Shown: one piece after another, positions 35,942 through 45,086 of the stretch | Layout of the letters: each line of letters begins with the position of its first letter | Numbering within the stretch: the first letter of the stretch is position 1 | From: Methylomonas albis | Lineage (GTDB): Bacteria > Pseudomonadota > Gammaproteobacteria > Methylococcales > Methylomonadaceae | DNA length: 64,000 bases | NCBI RefSeq assembly: GCF_014850955.1 | Contig: NZ_JACXSS010000001.1 | Location: forward strand, 5,022,001-5,086,000 | Direction of reading: 5' to 3' | Notes under the pieces: generated by a model | Database searches by the model: none | What the model saw: only the letters and a program-made list of their open reading frames with translations | What the model was told of the DNA's origin: nothing | Program-made: the position numbers and the translations under genes

Positions 35942-36367
35942 CTATGCTGCGGCTAAGTCTTTCAGTTTGACGTCAAGACCCATCAATTCAGATGTGATGG
36001 TAAAGGTTTCGCCCAAGGTGTAGGCGCGGCCGATAGTGGATGAAACATCCACCAACAGGTCATACACGCTGTAGTGTTTGCCTAGTAACTCGGAGACTTC
36101 AACACAGTCGATCTCGATCTTGCCTGTCGCTTTCAACCACCAGAATCCGGCCCGATCTTCCACCACCAGCGTGGGGTTGTCCGCTTTGTGAGAGCCCAGC
36201 AAAATTTCTTCGACCACGGTGTTGAGTTCATCGGATTTTTTCAAGACTAGTACCACTTCGTGGCTTTCATGCACGACCTGGTTATCTTCGGCGAAGTACT
36301 CATCGGCAAAGGCTTTGCCGGTTTTTTGCATAATGCCAGCGTTGTAAGCATTTGAACTTTTCGACAT
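35942..36367 (-). CDS. mmoB: MmoB, sMMO regulatory/coupling protein
   Basis: A 141-residue protein of the MmoB/DmpM family (SNAYNAGIMQKTGKAFADEYFAEDNQVVHESHEVVLVLKKSDE ... DRAGFWWLKATGKIEIDC). It binds the hydroxylase near the MmoX active site, gates oxygen and methane access, and tunes electron transfer from MmoC. The flexible N-terminal stretch typical of MmoB is present. It is encoded between mmoY and mmoZ with gaps of nine bases. Confidence 0.97.
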   Translation of the reverse strand: MSKSSNAYNAGIMQKTGKAFADEYFAEDNQVVHESHEVVLVLKKSDELNTVVEEILLGSHKADNPTLVVEDRAGFWWLKATGKIEIDCVEVSELLGKHYSVYDLLVDVSSTIGRAYTLGETFTITSELMGLDVKLKDLAAA

Positions 36368-36376
36368 AATATTTCC

Positions 36377-37555
36377 TTATTTGAGTCCGCTTAACACGGT
36401 TTTGACGAGGGCGGCGGTATCCACTTTGTAGTTGATCGGATCGGCGAAATCGCGTTTCCAATCGGCAAATACCCGAACCAGCGCCGCTTCAATCGCTGCT
36501 TTGTCGCTGACGCCTTTGATTTCCGGAATGGTGGCGTAAATAGCCATGAAGTCTTTCAGTGCGTTGACTGTTCTAGGTAGCCATTTATCGGCCCAAGCGC
36601 GCATCAACCGGTTGTTGTAATCGCCAAACTCAACGTCGGCACCCAGACAGGTATGGAACATGTCGGTGGTAATGCCTTTAGTTTGCGAGAAATACAACTG
36701 CATTTGGTTGATAAAGAACGGTGTCAAGTTGTCGCCGTAATATGACGACAAGCGCAGAAAGAATTCTCTACGCACAAATTGCCCGAAGATAGGGTCGCAA
36801 ATCATATGGCCGGAGAACAAAATTTCGTTCCAGTCATAAGTTGCTTGCCAAATATCTTGCACCAATTCTCTAGCGCCTTTGAAAATAGTGCCTTTCGTCC
36901 ATTCCTGTTTTGGAACATCGGTGGACTCGGGGAAGCCCGGCACCAATTTAGACAAAAAGGTTCTCTCCGCTTGAATCATTTGCGCGTTGTCGACCTTGTC
37001 CAGACCGATCATGGCGCTGCTCATGCGCAGTGTGTCGCCCAGACAATCACGGACCACGGAGGAATGCGAATTGAACAAGCCATACTCGTAAAAGCCGAAA
37101 GCACCCAGATAATCGCCCAACACTTCATCACGCCAAACCGGATCGATCGAACGCACATGACCATCAGCAGAATAGGCTTTCAGAAAGCGGTCGGTATAAC
37201 GCCATTCTTCGGCTTTATCCTTAACATACAGCGCGTGCCAGCGGAAAGCCGGATCGCGATGCGCCAGCCAATCCGAGCTGCGCATTTCGGTGGATTCATT
37301 ACTCCAGGATGGCCGGCCACCGTGGAATTTTTGGGTCCAGTCGCCCCAGTCCAAGCCGCCAGGAATCCAGTCCGGTGTCGGCTGGCTATAGCAACACAAC
37401 ACTTCATATTCATTAATCCGCTTACCGCGCGGTTTCATGAAATAGTTCATTTTACGTTGGGTTTCTAACGGCTTGTCGGGCACGGCGGCCATGATTTTAG
37501 CGGCAATTTCCGGGTCGGTCAGACCACGTCTTCCACCATTCACTTCTATAGACAT
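36377..37555 (-). CDS. mmoY: MmoY, sMMO hydroxylase beta subunit
   Basis: A 392-residue ferritin-like subunit, equal to the family length. Typical segments: RRGLTDPEIAAKIMAAVPDKPLETQRKMNYF, YEVLCCYSQPTPDWIPGGLDWGDWTQKFHGGRPSW, FGFYEYGLFNSHSSVVRD and IFGQFVRREFFLRLSSYYGDNLTPFF. It has the helical fold of MmoX but no diiron site, and it forms the dimer core. Confidence 0.97.
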   Translation of the reverse strand: MSIEVNGGRRGLTDPEIAAKIMAAVPDKPLETQRKMNYFMKPRGKRINEYEVLCCYSQPTPDWIPGGLDWGDWTQKFHGGRPSWSNESTEMRSSDWLAHRDPAFRWHALYVKDKAEEWRYTDRFLKAYSADGHVRSIDPVWRDEVLGDYLGAFGFYEYGLFNSHSSVVRDCLGDTLRMSSAMIGLDKVDNAQMIQAERTFLSKLVPGFPESTDVPKQEWTKGTIFKGARELVQDIWQATYDWNEILFSGHMICDPIFGQFVRREFFLRLSSYYGDNLTPFFINQMQLYFSQTKGITTDMFHTCLGADVEFGDYNNRLMRAWADKWLPRTVNALKDFMAIYATIPEIKGVSDKAAIEAALVRVFADWKRDFADPINYKVDTAALVKTVLSGLK

Positions 37556-37586
37556 AAGCAGGTTTCCTTAACAATTGTTGAAATGA

Positions 37587-39170
37587 TTACAGGGCTTTCA
37601 ATGGATCCGAAAACACGCAATTAATCTTTTTGATGTCATCCAGCGTCCACAACTTGCCGTCTTTGTTGGTGTGTGGCTGACTGATCAGCGTTTTGCCGTC
37701 GCTACGCACACCAAAGCCTTCGGCAATCACATCGGATAACTCGCGGCCTTCGTATTGTTCAAAGATGTTTTGGCACTCATAACGCTCAGGTTCTGACAGC
37801 CACATTCTTTCGCCCCATTGGTCGCTGAAGGAATGTTTTTTGCCGTTGAATTCCAGAACGCGTAGCGTGCTTTCACCTTTGCAATAGCTTGGGCAGAAAG
37901 GTACTTGCGAAACACGGTCGATATAGATCGGATGGTTGTTTTCGATGAACCACTGGATAGGCAGGAAGCCGCTGCTTGGATCTTCGCAACCGCGGGCACG
38001 CCATTCGTCATAGACTTTGCCATACATGTCGTACCAGCCTGGATAGTTGGCTTCATACCAATCAGCTTCTTCCTGTGTTGGCAGGCTCAAACGGAAAAAG
38101 CCAGTGGGCCACAAGGCATAAGCAATCAAGAACAAGTCGTGATGTGCCCAGTAAGCGTCTTTTTTGGCATCGCGCAAGCTACGTGGCGATTCGACGCCGT
38201 ATTTGCCTAGACGACCAATCCAAATACCGCCCCAATCTTCGTACACCCAACGGTTCCAGGTTTTAACCCAAGGTTCCACTTTGAAATGGCTGCCGTATTC
38301 GAACATCATGCCCAATACCGGTGTGAAGTATTTTTGTTGGGTCCAGAAGGCGTTGTTCAGGTCGGTGTTCAGGTATTTGGAAGCCGCTTCGTCGTTGGCG
38401 ATGGATACCACGGTTTGATAACCGTTAGCCATGTGGCGCAACTCATCGGTTTCGATGGACAGGAACACAGTTGGCGTCATTTCGTCGCCATTGGCAGACG
38501 CCCACTCTGTTACCGCCACGATCAATGGATTGGTAAAACAGGCTTCACCGACCAACTGCAGATTGATGGAACATTCCACCGCGTCTCCGGAAATAAAACC
38601 ATCGGAAAACACCCGTTTCATGCCTTTCCACAATGGGCCTATGGCACGCGTGCGACGGGCATCGTTATGACCGGCAGCGTCTTGGCCTTGTTTGGCAAAG
38701 TAGTAGTTGATGTACGCGCATTGGTTAGTGTGGCGAATTTCGTCTAACACTTGGCCCAAGTAACCATTTTTTTGCTCGGGAGCAGTCGCAGAATCCCACA
38801 ACATACCGGTCGCGGCAATCGCGTTGTATTCACCCACTTCCAGGAAATTGGAGATGACTTTCATCGACTCATTCCATTTCGGATGGACGCGGTTGGCAGC
38901 GTCTACCCGCGTCAACACGTCTTGCAAACTACCGAATTGACGTTCGTCCTTTACCGATTCCATACGCGCATATTCTTTAGCGATCAGCTTGAATTGCTCT
39001 TTGGTATCGTTGGCCATTTTGTATTTGGTCGAATATTTGGTTCGATTTTTATCAAAATCCCACGTAAAACTCTGCATCCATCTATGAACCTCCTGTGCTC
39101 CTACGCTGACTGGCGCGGGATTCGCCGCCAATGCATCAGTTGCGGCTTTTGTAGCAGTACTTATCGCCAT
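37587..39170 (-). CDS. mmoX: MmoX, sMMO hydroxylase alpha subunit (catalytic)
   Basis: A 527-residue catalytic subunit, the same length as in Methylococcus capsulatus. The diiron ligands are all in place: Glu114, Glu144, His147, Glu209, Glu243 and His246 (EVGEYN, DEIRHTNQC, VGEACFTN, ETDELRHM), as are Cys151 and Thr213 near the cavity. It oxidises methane to methanol with oxygen. I start at ATG 39170, preceded by GAGGAAC; the frame extending to 39218 has no ribosome site. First gene of the operon, behind a sigma-54 promoter. Confidence 0.98.
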   Translation of the reverse strand: MAISTATKAATDALAANPAPVSVGAQEVHRWMQSFTWDFDKNRTKYSTKYKMANDTKEQFKLIAKEYARMESVKDERQFGSLQDVLTRVDAANRVHPKWNESMKVISNFLEVGEYNAIAATGMLWDSATAPEQKNGYLGQVLDEIRHTNQCAYINYYFAKQGQDAAGHNDARRTRAIGPLWKGMKRVFSDGFISGDAVECSINLQLVGEACFTNPLIVAVTEWASANGDEMTPTVFLSIETDELRHMANGYQTVVSIANDEAASKYLNTDLNNAFWTQQKYFTPVLGMMFEYGSHFKVEPWVKTWNRWVYEDWGGIWIGRLGKYGVESPRSLRDAKKDAYWAHHDLFLIAYALWPTGFFRLSLPTQEEADWYEANYPGWYDMYGKVYDEWRARGCEDPSSGFLPIQWFIENNHPIYIDRVSQVPFCPSYCKGESTLRVLEFNGKKHSFSDQWGERMWLSEPERYECQNIFEQYEGRELSDVIAEGFGVRSDGKTLISQPHTNKDGKLWTLDDIKKINCVFSDPLKAL

Positions 39171-39206
39171 GATTGTTCCTCGTTGTGCTGTTATAAGAAT
39201 AAAAGA

Positions 39207-39284
39207 GGCCAGCGCCATTCAGTAGTCAGGTGCTTTCCTGCCTGCCGTCTGTAACAGGTTTCTTCGTCTGGAGTGGCGCCAGCC
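39207..39284 (-). promoter_or_regulatory. Long-range inverted repeat in the mmoX 5' leader
   Basis: In the mRNA, GGCTGGCGCCACTC (39284-39271) can pair with GAATGGCGCTGGCC (39220-39207) with two G-U pairs and one mismatch. The predicted transcript start (about 39287) is three bases before the first arm, so the stem would begin at the 5' end and loop out about 50 bases. It could stabilise the message. Confidence 0.4.
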
Positions 39285-39297
39285 TCGCTGCCTTGAG

Positions 39298-39313
39298 AGC
39301 AACATACGTACCA
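39298..39313 (-). promoter_or_regulatory. Sigma-54 promoter of the sMMO operon
   Basis: Minus strand TGGTACGTATGTTGCT: -24 GG and -12 GC are separated by exactly 10 bases (consensus TGGCAC-N5-TTGC). The predicted start is near 39287, giving a leader of about 117 bases. sMMO promoters in Methylosinus and Methylococcus are sigma-54 dependent and activated by MmoR, whose gene closes this cluster. Confidence 0.85.
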
Positions 39314-39400
39314 AAACGAGCCTATTAAAAAAAACAGCGTTATAACAATGAGATAGGATTTATTTTTGACTGGGAGAGCGATTCAGGAATAGGGATTTAG

Positions 39401-39419
39401 GTGTCCAATAAATCGACAC
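39401..39419. promoter_or_regulatory. Candidate MmoR upstream activator site
   Basis: An inverted repeat GTGTC-N9-GACAC centred about 98 bp upstream of the -24 element, the usual distance for a sigma-54 enhancer site. It is the clearest dyad in the 360-bp region between mmoX and the divergent hydrolase gene. Confidence 0.5.
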
Positions 39420-39530
39420 TGACTATAAATGAAACGTCTATTCCTGGTTTTTGCAGTAAACGGCGACCGAGTGTTTGCCGGCAATAGGTCTGAGCTACAA
39501 TGCCGTTTTTTGTAATCGAGTGACTTGGGA

Positions 39531-40400
39531 ATGAAACTGGCGACATTTAGCTATAAGGGCCAAATCCGCATCGGCGCGGTACTTGGTGATGCTGTGGTAA
39601 CGGGAAACGGCGAACTGCCGAACAACATGCTAGATTTTCTGGCGGCGGGCGCTCAGGCATTATCGACGATGCAAACCCTGATCGACTCCGGCGCGCCGCG
39701 TATTCCACTGGCCGAGGTGACACTGCTGGCGCCAATTCCGCGTCCCGGCAAATTGCTGGGTGTTGGGTTAAATTACGCCGACCACATTGGTGAAACCGGC
39801 CTGGAAAAACCGGAATATCCAACTTTTTTTACCAAGCAAAGCACTTGCGTCATCGCTGACGGCGAAGCGATTCATGTGCCGCCCGTGTCCGACAAAGTGG
39901 ATTACGAGGGTGAGCTGGCATTCGTGATCGGGAAGCGTTGTAAACATGTACCGGTCGAACAGGCACATGACGTGATAGCCGCTTACACCATTTGCAACGA
40001 TGTGACGGTACGCGACTGGCAACAGCGCACCCCAACCTGGACCTTGGGCAAATCCTTCGATACGCATGGCCCGCTGGGGCCGTGGTTGGTCACCGCTGAC
40101 GAAATCGCCGATCCCCATAATCTGGGCCTAAAAACTTGGGTGGACGAGGAGTTGCGGCAAAACGGCAATACCAGCGAGATGATTTTTAATTGTTACGAGT
40201 TGATCGCCTATCTGACACAAGTGATGACACTGGAGCCTGGCGATGTAATCAGTACCGGCACGCCGGCAGGAGTGGGTGTGAAGATGAAGCCGCGCGGTTA
40301 TCTGAAACCGGGGCAAACGGTGCGCATCGAGATAGAAGGCCTGGGCTCGCTGAGCAATCCGGTAATTGCCGAGCCGGAACATTTTCTGGTCGCCGGATGA
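39531..40400 (+). CDS. Fumarylacetoacetate hydrolase-family protein
   Basis: A 289-residue protein. Family boxes: LGVGLNYADHIGETGLEKPEYPTFFTKQSTCV, the metal-binding DYEGELAFVIGKR (Glu-x-Glu), ICNDVTVRDWQQRTPTWTLGKSFDTHGPLGPW, and GDVISTGTPAGVGV. This is the FAH domain of ureidoglycolate/acylpyruvate-type hydrolases with intact metal ligands. Substrate cannot be told from sequence. I start at ATG 39531; a TTG two codons earlier is possible. Transcribed divergently from mmoX. Confidence 0.88.
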   Translation: MKLATFSYKGQIRIGAVLGDAVVTGNGELPNNMLDFLAAGAQALSTMQTLIDSGAPRIPLAEVTLLAPIPRPGKLLGVGLNYADHIGETGLEKPEYPTFFTKQSTCVIADGEAIHVPPVSDKVDYEGELAFVIGKRCKHVPVEQAHDVIAAYTICNDVTVRDWQQRTPTWTLGKSFDTHGPLGPWLVTADEIADPHNLGLKTWVDEELRQNGNTSEMIFNCYELIAYLTQVMTLEPGDVISTGTPAGVGVKMKPRGYLKPGQTVRIEIEGLGSLSNPVIAEPEHFLVAG

Positions 40401-40479
40401 CGTTAAGCATGGATTAAGCCTGCCTCGGCTACGCTAAGCCCAACTTCACATTAGAGGGCCAACCAGCCAAGAGGCAGTC

Positions 40480-40941
40480 ATGAAAACCATACAAGTCGCC
40501 ATTCTCACCATCGCCGCGTTAACCCTGTCGGGCTGCGCGACCGGCTCTTATCAGCGTGACTCTGTAGGTTACGGCGGTGACTATTCGTCGCCTAGCTATT
40601 ACCAAAGCTATGGGCGTAGTTATTCCCGCCCGAGTACCAGTATTACCTATGGCCGGTACTCTGTGCAGCCGAGTTATCGCCCCGAGCATCACGGTGATGA
40701 ACATCATGGTTGGAGCGCGCCCGTGCCGCACTTTGGACGTCACGATGGCGGACACGGTGGCTGGCAAAACAGGGATATGGGTCAGCGGGAGTTTAGGCAT
40801 GAACAGCATGCCGAGCAATCACCGCGCCAGGAGCGGGCTATGCCGGAACAGCACGAACAGGGTTTCGGTAGGAGCGGCAACGGTGGCGATCACCAACAAC
40901 ACGGCGGCTGGGGCGGTCATCATGGCAGACGCGGCGACTAG
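40480..40941 (+). CDS. His/Gly-rich lipoprotein
   Basis: A 153-residue protein with a lipoprotein signal (ALTLSGC, lipidated Cys about 19) and a low-complexity mature part: Tyr/Ser-rich first (SSPSYYQSYGRSYSRPS), then His-, Gly- and Gln-rich with repeated GHxH, HHG and QHE groups. Such composition suggests metal binding or an unstructured surface chain. No domain recognised. It follows the hydrolase gene by 79 bp. Confidence 0.7.
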   Translation: MKTIQVAILTIAALTLSGCATGSYQRDSVGYGGDYSSPSYYQSYGRSYSRPSTSITYGRYSVQPSYRPEHHGDEHHGWSAPVPHFGRHDGGHGGWQNRDMGQREFRHEQHAEQSPRQERAMPEQHEQGFGRSGNGGDHQQHGGWGGHHGRRGD

Positions 40942-40967
40942 CCTTGTCGCGCCATTCAGTTAGTGGC

Positions 40968-42854
40968 CTACAATTCGATGCGAATCCCCAGTTCGATCAC
41001 GCGTTCGACGGGGATTTTGAAATACTCGATGGCACTGGTAGAGTTATGCGTTAAGAAGCTGAACAAGGAGCGCCGCCATTTCGGCATCGGGCTTTTGCGG
41101 CGGAACGAGAGTTTCTCGCTACCGATAAAAAACGACACGGTTTTTTGATCGATAACCAAACCTTCATGACAGCAAAGTTGCAGGGCGCGGCGCACGTCCT
41201 GCTCCTCTTGAAAGCCAAAATATAGTTTCACCCGATAAAAATTGCCGCTATCGCCAAACATGCGGATTTTCACCCGATGGGCTTCGTCGATATAAGGCTC
41301 TTCGCGCGTCACGATGGTCAATACGATCAGCTTTTCGTGCATCACATGATTATGTTCCAAATTATGTAATAACACCTGCGGTACGCCATGTACACTACGA
41401 GCCATGTAAATCGCAGTGCCAGGCACGGTCACCAACGGGCGATCCCGCAAACGTTGCTCCAACTCCTCGAACAGCACCCGTTTTTCGTCCAAATACCTGG
41501 CCAATAACTCCTTCCCTCTAATCCAGGTGGTCATGATCAAAAACAACACCGCGCCGACTACCAATGGCAGCCAGCCGCCATGAGGGATTTTCAGGCTGTT
41601 CGAAGATAAGAACAGCAGGTCGATAATTAAAAATATCGATAGGAAAGTGATACTCGTGGGTTTATTCCATTGCCATAGTGCCTGGATCACGATAAAGGCC
41701 AGGATGGTATCGACGATCATCGTACCAGTCACCGCAATGCCGTAAGCCGATGCCAATGCGGACGACGATCTAAAACTCAACACTAAAATAAATACCGAGA
41801 CCATCAGCAACCAATTGACGGCAGGTAAATAGACTTGGCCCATTTCGTCGCCCGAAGTGTGGCGGATATTCATCCTGGGGCAGTAACCGAGCTGGATGGC
41901 TTGCCGGGTTACCGAAAAAGCCCCGGAAATCACGGCTTGCGAGGCGATTACGGTGGACAGTGTCGCCAGAATCAGCAGTGGATACATGGCCCAATGTGGC
42001 GCCATTAAATAAAACGGATTTTCGACGGCCTGGGGATTGCCAATCAGCAAAGCCCCTTGGCCGAAGTAGTTCAACAATAAAGCCGGAAACACGAAACTAA
42101 ACCAGGCTAAGCGAATCGGTTTCAAGCCGAAATGGCCCATATCTGCATATAGCGCTTCCGCACCGGTTATCGCCAACACCACCGAGCCCATGATTAAAAA
42201 GCCCTTCCAGCCCAATTCGAACAATAAACTGATTGCATAGCAGGGGTTAACGGCCATCAATACATCCGGGTGTTGGACGATATTGACGGCTCCCAAAAGA
42301 CCGAGCGTGGCAAACCAGAAACACATGATGGGCGCGAACATTCTGCCGACTTTGCCGGTACCTTTGGTCTGGATAATGAACAGCGCGCTGAGCACCGCGA
42401 TGGTAATCGGCAACACGTAGTGATCAAGACGCGGCGCCACGATTTGCAAACCTTCCACGGCGCTGAGTACCGAAATGGCCGGCGTAATCATGCTGTCGCC
42501 ATAAAACAAAGAGGCTCCCAGCAAACCAATGGTGACGATAAAAGCCTTACGCGTCGGATTATCCTTGGAGCCTTGCAGCGCCAACGCCATCAAAGCCATG
42601 ATGCCGCCTTCTCCCTTGTTGTCGGCACGCATGATAAAAATCGCGTATTTGGTAGTCACCACCAAGGTGATGGCCCAAAACATCAAGGAAAGCACCCCAA
42701 GCACATGGGTAGCATCGGTAGGCAAGCCGCCGTGAAACACCTCTTTCACCGCATACAGCGGACTGGTACCGATGTCCCCAAACACCACGCCTATCGCACT
42801 TAAAGCCAGTGTATTGACTTGTCCCTGGGTATGAACGGATTGTTTTTCGGGCAT
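40968..42854 (-). CDS. kup: Kup-type low-affinity potassium uptake protein
   Basis: A 628-residue transporter with about 12 TM helices and a C-terminal cytoplasmic domain. The N-terminal ALSAIGVVFGDIGTSPLYAVKEVF is diagnostic. Other family segments are GDSMITPAISVLSAVEGL, ADMGHFG, FGQGALL and VTGTMIVDT. It imports K+ with protons. Standard length. Confidence 0.96.
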   Translation of the reverse strand: MPEKQSVHTQGQVNTLALSAIGVVFGDIGTSPLYAVKEVFHGGLPTDATHVLGVLSLMFWAITLVVTTKYAIFIMRADNKGEGGIMALMALALQGSKDNPTRKAFIVTIGLLGASLFYGDSMITPAISVLSAVEGLQIVAPRLDHYVLPITIAVLSALFIIQTKGTGKVGRMFAPIMCFWFATLGLLGAVNIVQHPDVLMAVNPCYAISLLFELGWKGFLIMGSVVLAITGAEALYADMGHFGLKPIRLAWFSFVFPALLLNYFGQGALLIGNPQAVENPFYLMAPHWAMYPLLILATLSTVIASQAVISGAFSVTRQAIQLGYCPRMNIRHTSGDEMGQVYLPAVNWLLMVSVFILVLSFRSSSALASAYGIAVTGTMIVDTILAFIVIQALWQWNKPTSITFLSIFLIIDLLFLSSNSLKIPHGGWLPLVVGAVLFLIMTTWIRGKELLARYLDEKRVLFEELEQRLRDRPLVTVPGTAIYMARSVHGVPQVLLHNLEHNHVMHEKLIVLTIVTREEPYIDEAHRVKIRMFGDSGNFYRVKLYFGFQEEQDVRRALQLCCHEGLVIDQKTVSFFIGSEKLSFRRKSPMPKWRRSLFSFLTHNSTSAIEYFKIPVERVIELGIRIEL

Positions 42855-43078
42855 ATGGAATAAATCGGAGATACAGACGGGAAGGGAAATTATGCCATAA
42901 ATTGTAATTTAGCCCGAAATCGTCGTCGACCAGTGGGGATTTTAACGGCTGAAACGTCTTAGTTAAGATTGGTTAGTTCGTGTTCTTTCCTGTAAGGACG
43001 GCTGTCGCGCTAGGACGTATTAATTTACAATACCCGGCTAAATTCGAATCGCGCTTAATTTTGTATTCAACAGTTTAT

Positions 43079-43870
43079 ATGTATTTATTTAAAAACCACG
43101 AGGATGCTTTGCAAAATAACGAGTTAGCGTCATTCGGCGGTTACCTGCCTACAGTGGCAAGCGGTCACGGTTCTTTTTGGCAGACGCTGTTAGGGGAAGA
43201 ACGACCCTCCAGCATGCTGAGGTTGTTAGCCTTACTGGTATTCTTGCTGCATCTTTGGGGTTTGCAGCAGTTATTGAAACCCGAGGAAAAAGTCACCCCG
43301 GCGCAGCCGTTGACGATGGAAGTATCGATGATAGCGATATCCGCGCCAAAACCCAGCGTGGCCCCGCCACCTCCAGCACCGCCACCGCCCGAGAAAAAGC
43401 CGCCGCCGAAAAAGCCGGAGCCAAAGCCGGTACCGAAGAAAGCGCCGCCCATCGTGCAAAAAGCGCCGGAATATGCGCCGGTTGAGCCTGTTTCCGAGCC
43501 GCAGCCGACACCGGTAACCAGTACAGCGAGCAGTACATCGGTAACGAGTACGACGACCAGCACTACCGCAACCAACGCCGAGCAGTTTACCGAAGCTAAT
43601 TTTCGAGCCAACTACGCCCACAACCCCAAGCCGGAATATCCGATGATTGCTAAAAGCCGAGGCTGGCAGGGCAAGGTGATGTTACGGGTGCAGGTGTCGC
43701 CGGAAGGCTTGAGCGATTCGGTGGCGGTTGAGCGCAGTAGTGGCCACGAGATGCTTGACGAATCGGCGGTGGAAGCCGTGAAAAAATGGAAATTCATTCC
43801 GGCCAAACGCGGCGAAACGCCGGTGGCCAGTTCGGTGATTGTGCCAATAATTTTTACTTTGCGTGAATAA
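43079..43870 (+). CDS. TonB-family energy transducer
   Basis: 263 residues from ATG 43079. A single membrane anchor (about 46-64, MLRLLALLVFLLHLWGLQQLL) is preceded by an unusually long cytoplasmic N-terminus. Then comes the Pro/Lys-rich periplasmic spacer (APPPPAPPPPEKKPPPKKPE), a Thr/Ser-rich stretch, and the TonB C-terminal domain (NPKPEYPMIAKSRGWQGKVMLRVQVSPEGLSDSVAVERSSGHEMLDESAVEAVKKWKF; YP and G-x-V boxes). It transmits inner-membrane energy to outer-membrane receptors with the ExbB/ExbD pair encoded next. The start is uncertain: no clear ribosome site, and a GTG at 42980 is also open. Confidence 0.9.
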   Translation: MYLFKNHEDALQNNELASFGGYLPTVASGHGSFWQTLLGEERPSSMLRLLALLVFLLHLWGLQQLLKPEEKVTPAQPLTMEVSMIAISAPKPSVAPPPPAPPPPEKKPPPKKPEPKPVPKKAPPIVQKAPEYAPVEPVSEPQPTPVTSTASSTSVTSTTTSTTATNAEQFTEANFRANYAHNPKPEYPMIAKSRGWQGKVMLRVQVSPEGLSDSVAVERSSGHEMLDESAVEAVKKWKFIPAKRGETPVASSVIVPIIFTLRE

Positions 43871-43885
43871 AAATCGGAGAGATTA

Positions 43886-44566
43886 ATGCCCTACCATATA
43901 GCCCCGGAAGCGGTTATCAACGCTACCCTTTACACATTGCTGGTGTTTTCGTTGATAACGTGGACTTTGATTTTTTTCAAAATATGGCAGTTTGCCAAGA
44001 ATAATTATTATAACAAACAATACGACAGCGCTTTTTGGGACACGACCGATTTAAAAGCCGCCGAGCAACTACCCGCCGAAACCGCGCGTGGCCCCAAAGC
44101 CCGCGTCGCTGCCTGCGGCTTTGCCTGGTTGGCGGAAATGACACATCCGGAGACCTGCACCAGCCTGAAGTTTCGCGGTTCTCCACAAGATTTACTGGAA
44201 CAAACATTACGTAAACAGACGCAGGATGAGCAACGCCGGATGGAAGGCGGCTTAACCATGCTGGCCAGCATCGGCAGCACGGCGCCATTCGTCGGCCTAT
44301 TCGGTACCGTACTTGGCATTATGCATGCCATGCACGATATTAGCGCTAGCGGTTCCGCCAGTTTGGACGTGGTTGCCGGGCCGATAGGCGATGCTTTAAT
44401 TGCTACCGCGATCGGTATTGCCGTAGCCGTACCGGCAGTGTTGGCCTATAATTTTTTCCAGCGTCGCGCCAAGCACCATCGGGCTTCGCTGGAAAATTTC
44501 GTCGATGGTTTTCTACATATCGCCTTCGGCGACTCATACAACAATACCAGTAAAAACAAGGATTAA
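43886..44566 (+). CDS. exbB: ExbB/TolQ/MotA-family proton channel subunit
   Basis: 226 residues with three TM helices (about 13-33, 129-152, 167-190). The second region [29 protein letters not shown] is the family signature, and the third includes [23 protein letters not shown]. It works with ExbD to power TonB. It starts 15 bp after tonB and is four bases from exbD, forming one operon. Confidence 0.95.
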   Translation: MPYHIAPEAVINATLYTLLVFSLITWTLIFFKIWQFAKNNYYNKQYDSAFWDTTDLKAAEQLPAETARGPKARVAACGFAWLAEMTHPETCTSLKFRGSPQDLLEQTLRKQTQDEQRRMEGGLTMLASIGSTAPFVGLFGTVLGIMHAMHDISASGSASLDVVAGPIGDALIATAIGIAVAVPAVLAYNFFQRRAKHHRASLENFVDGFLHIAFGDSYNNTSKNKD

Positions 44567-44570
44567 TTAC

Positions 44571-44981
44571 ATGGGATTTAAAACAAACTCAGACGACGAT
44601 GGGCCGGTTAGCGAAATTAATGTTACGCCGCTGGTAGATGTGATGTTGGTGCTGGTGATTATTTTATTGGTCACTGCGCCTCTGTTGACCCAATCGGTCA
44701 ATGTAGCCTTACCGAAAACGGCTTCTACTACACCAGATATGGAAAAACAGCCCATGCAACTCGGTATCGATGCGCTAGGCGGCGTGACACTGAATAAAAA
44801 TGCTGTGGCCGATTTAACGGCGTTGGATACTACGCTAAGAAATGAATTGGCCGGCAACCCCGAGCTAATCATTCACATTTATGCCGATCAAGGCGTGAAT
44901 TACGGCAAGGTTGCCGAAGTAATGGCTACGGTGCAGCACGCCGGCATTTCCAAACTGGCATTTGTGACGCTGGAAAAATAG
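44571..44981 (+). CDS. exbD: ExbD/TolR-family protein
   Basis: 136 residues. A short cytoplasmic start (VSEINVTPLVDVMLVLVIILLVTAPLL) contains the essential membrane Asp in LVDVMLVL. The periplasmic domain ends with LIIHIYADQGVNYGKVAEVMATVQHAGISKLAFVT. I start at ATG 44571; the in-frame extension to 44505 lies within exbB. Confidence 0.95.
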   Translation: MGFKTNSDDDGPVSEINVTPLVDVMLVLVIILLVTAPLLTQSVNVALPKTASTTPDMEKQPMQLGIDALGGVTLNKNAVADLTALDTTLRNELAGNPELIIHIYADQGVNYGKVAEVMATVQHAGISKLAFVTLEK

Positions 44982-45053
44982 TCAATATCGACAGGGATCT
45001 GCTTACCCTACCCACGGTCTACCCCCCGACCGCTCTAACTATTCAGTTTACTC

Positions 45054-45086
45054 AATCCGGGTTACCGATTACCCGGATTTATTTTT
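45054..45086 (+). terminator. Terminator of the tonB-exbB-exbD operon
   Basis: AATCCGGGT / ACCCGGATT, a perfect 9-bp stem with an 8-base loop, then TATTTTT. It overlaps the last codons of the convergent RimK-like gene, so the same DNA is both terminator and coding sequence. Confidence 0.8.

Noticed and set aside
42270-42803. 177-codon + strand frame opposite kup
   Set aside because: His/Arg/Gln-rich antisense product of the transporter gene; no ribosome site.
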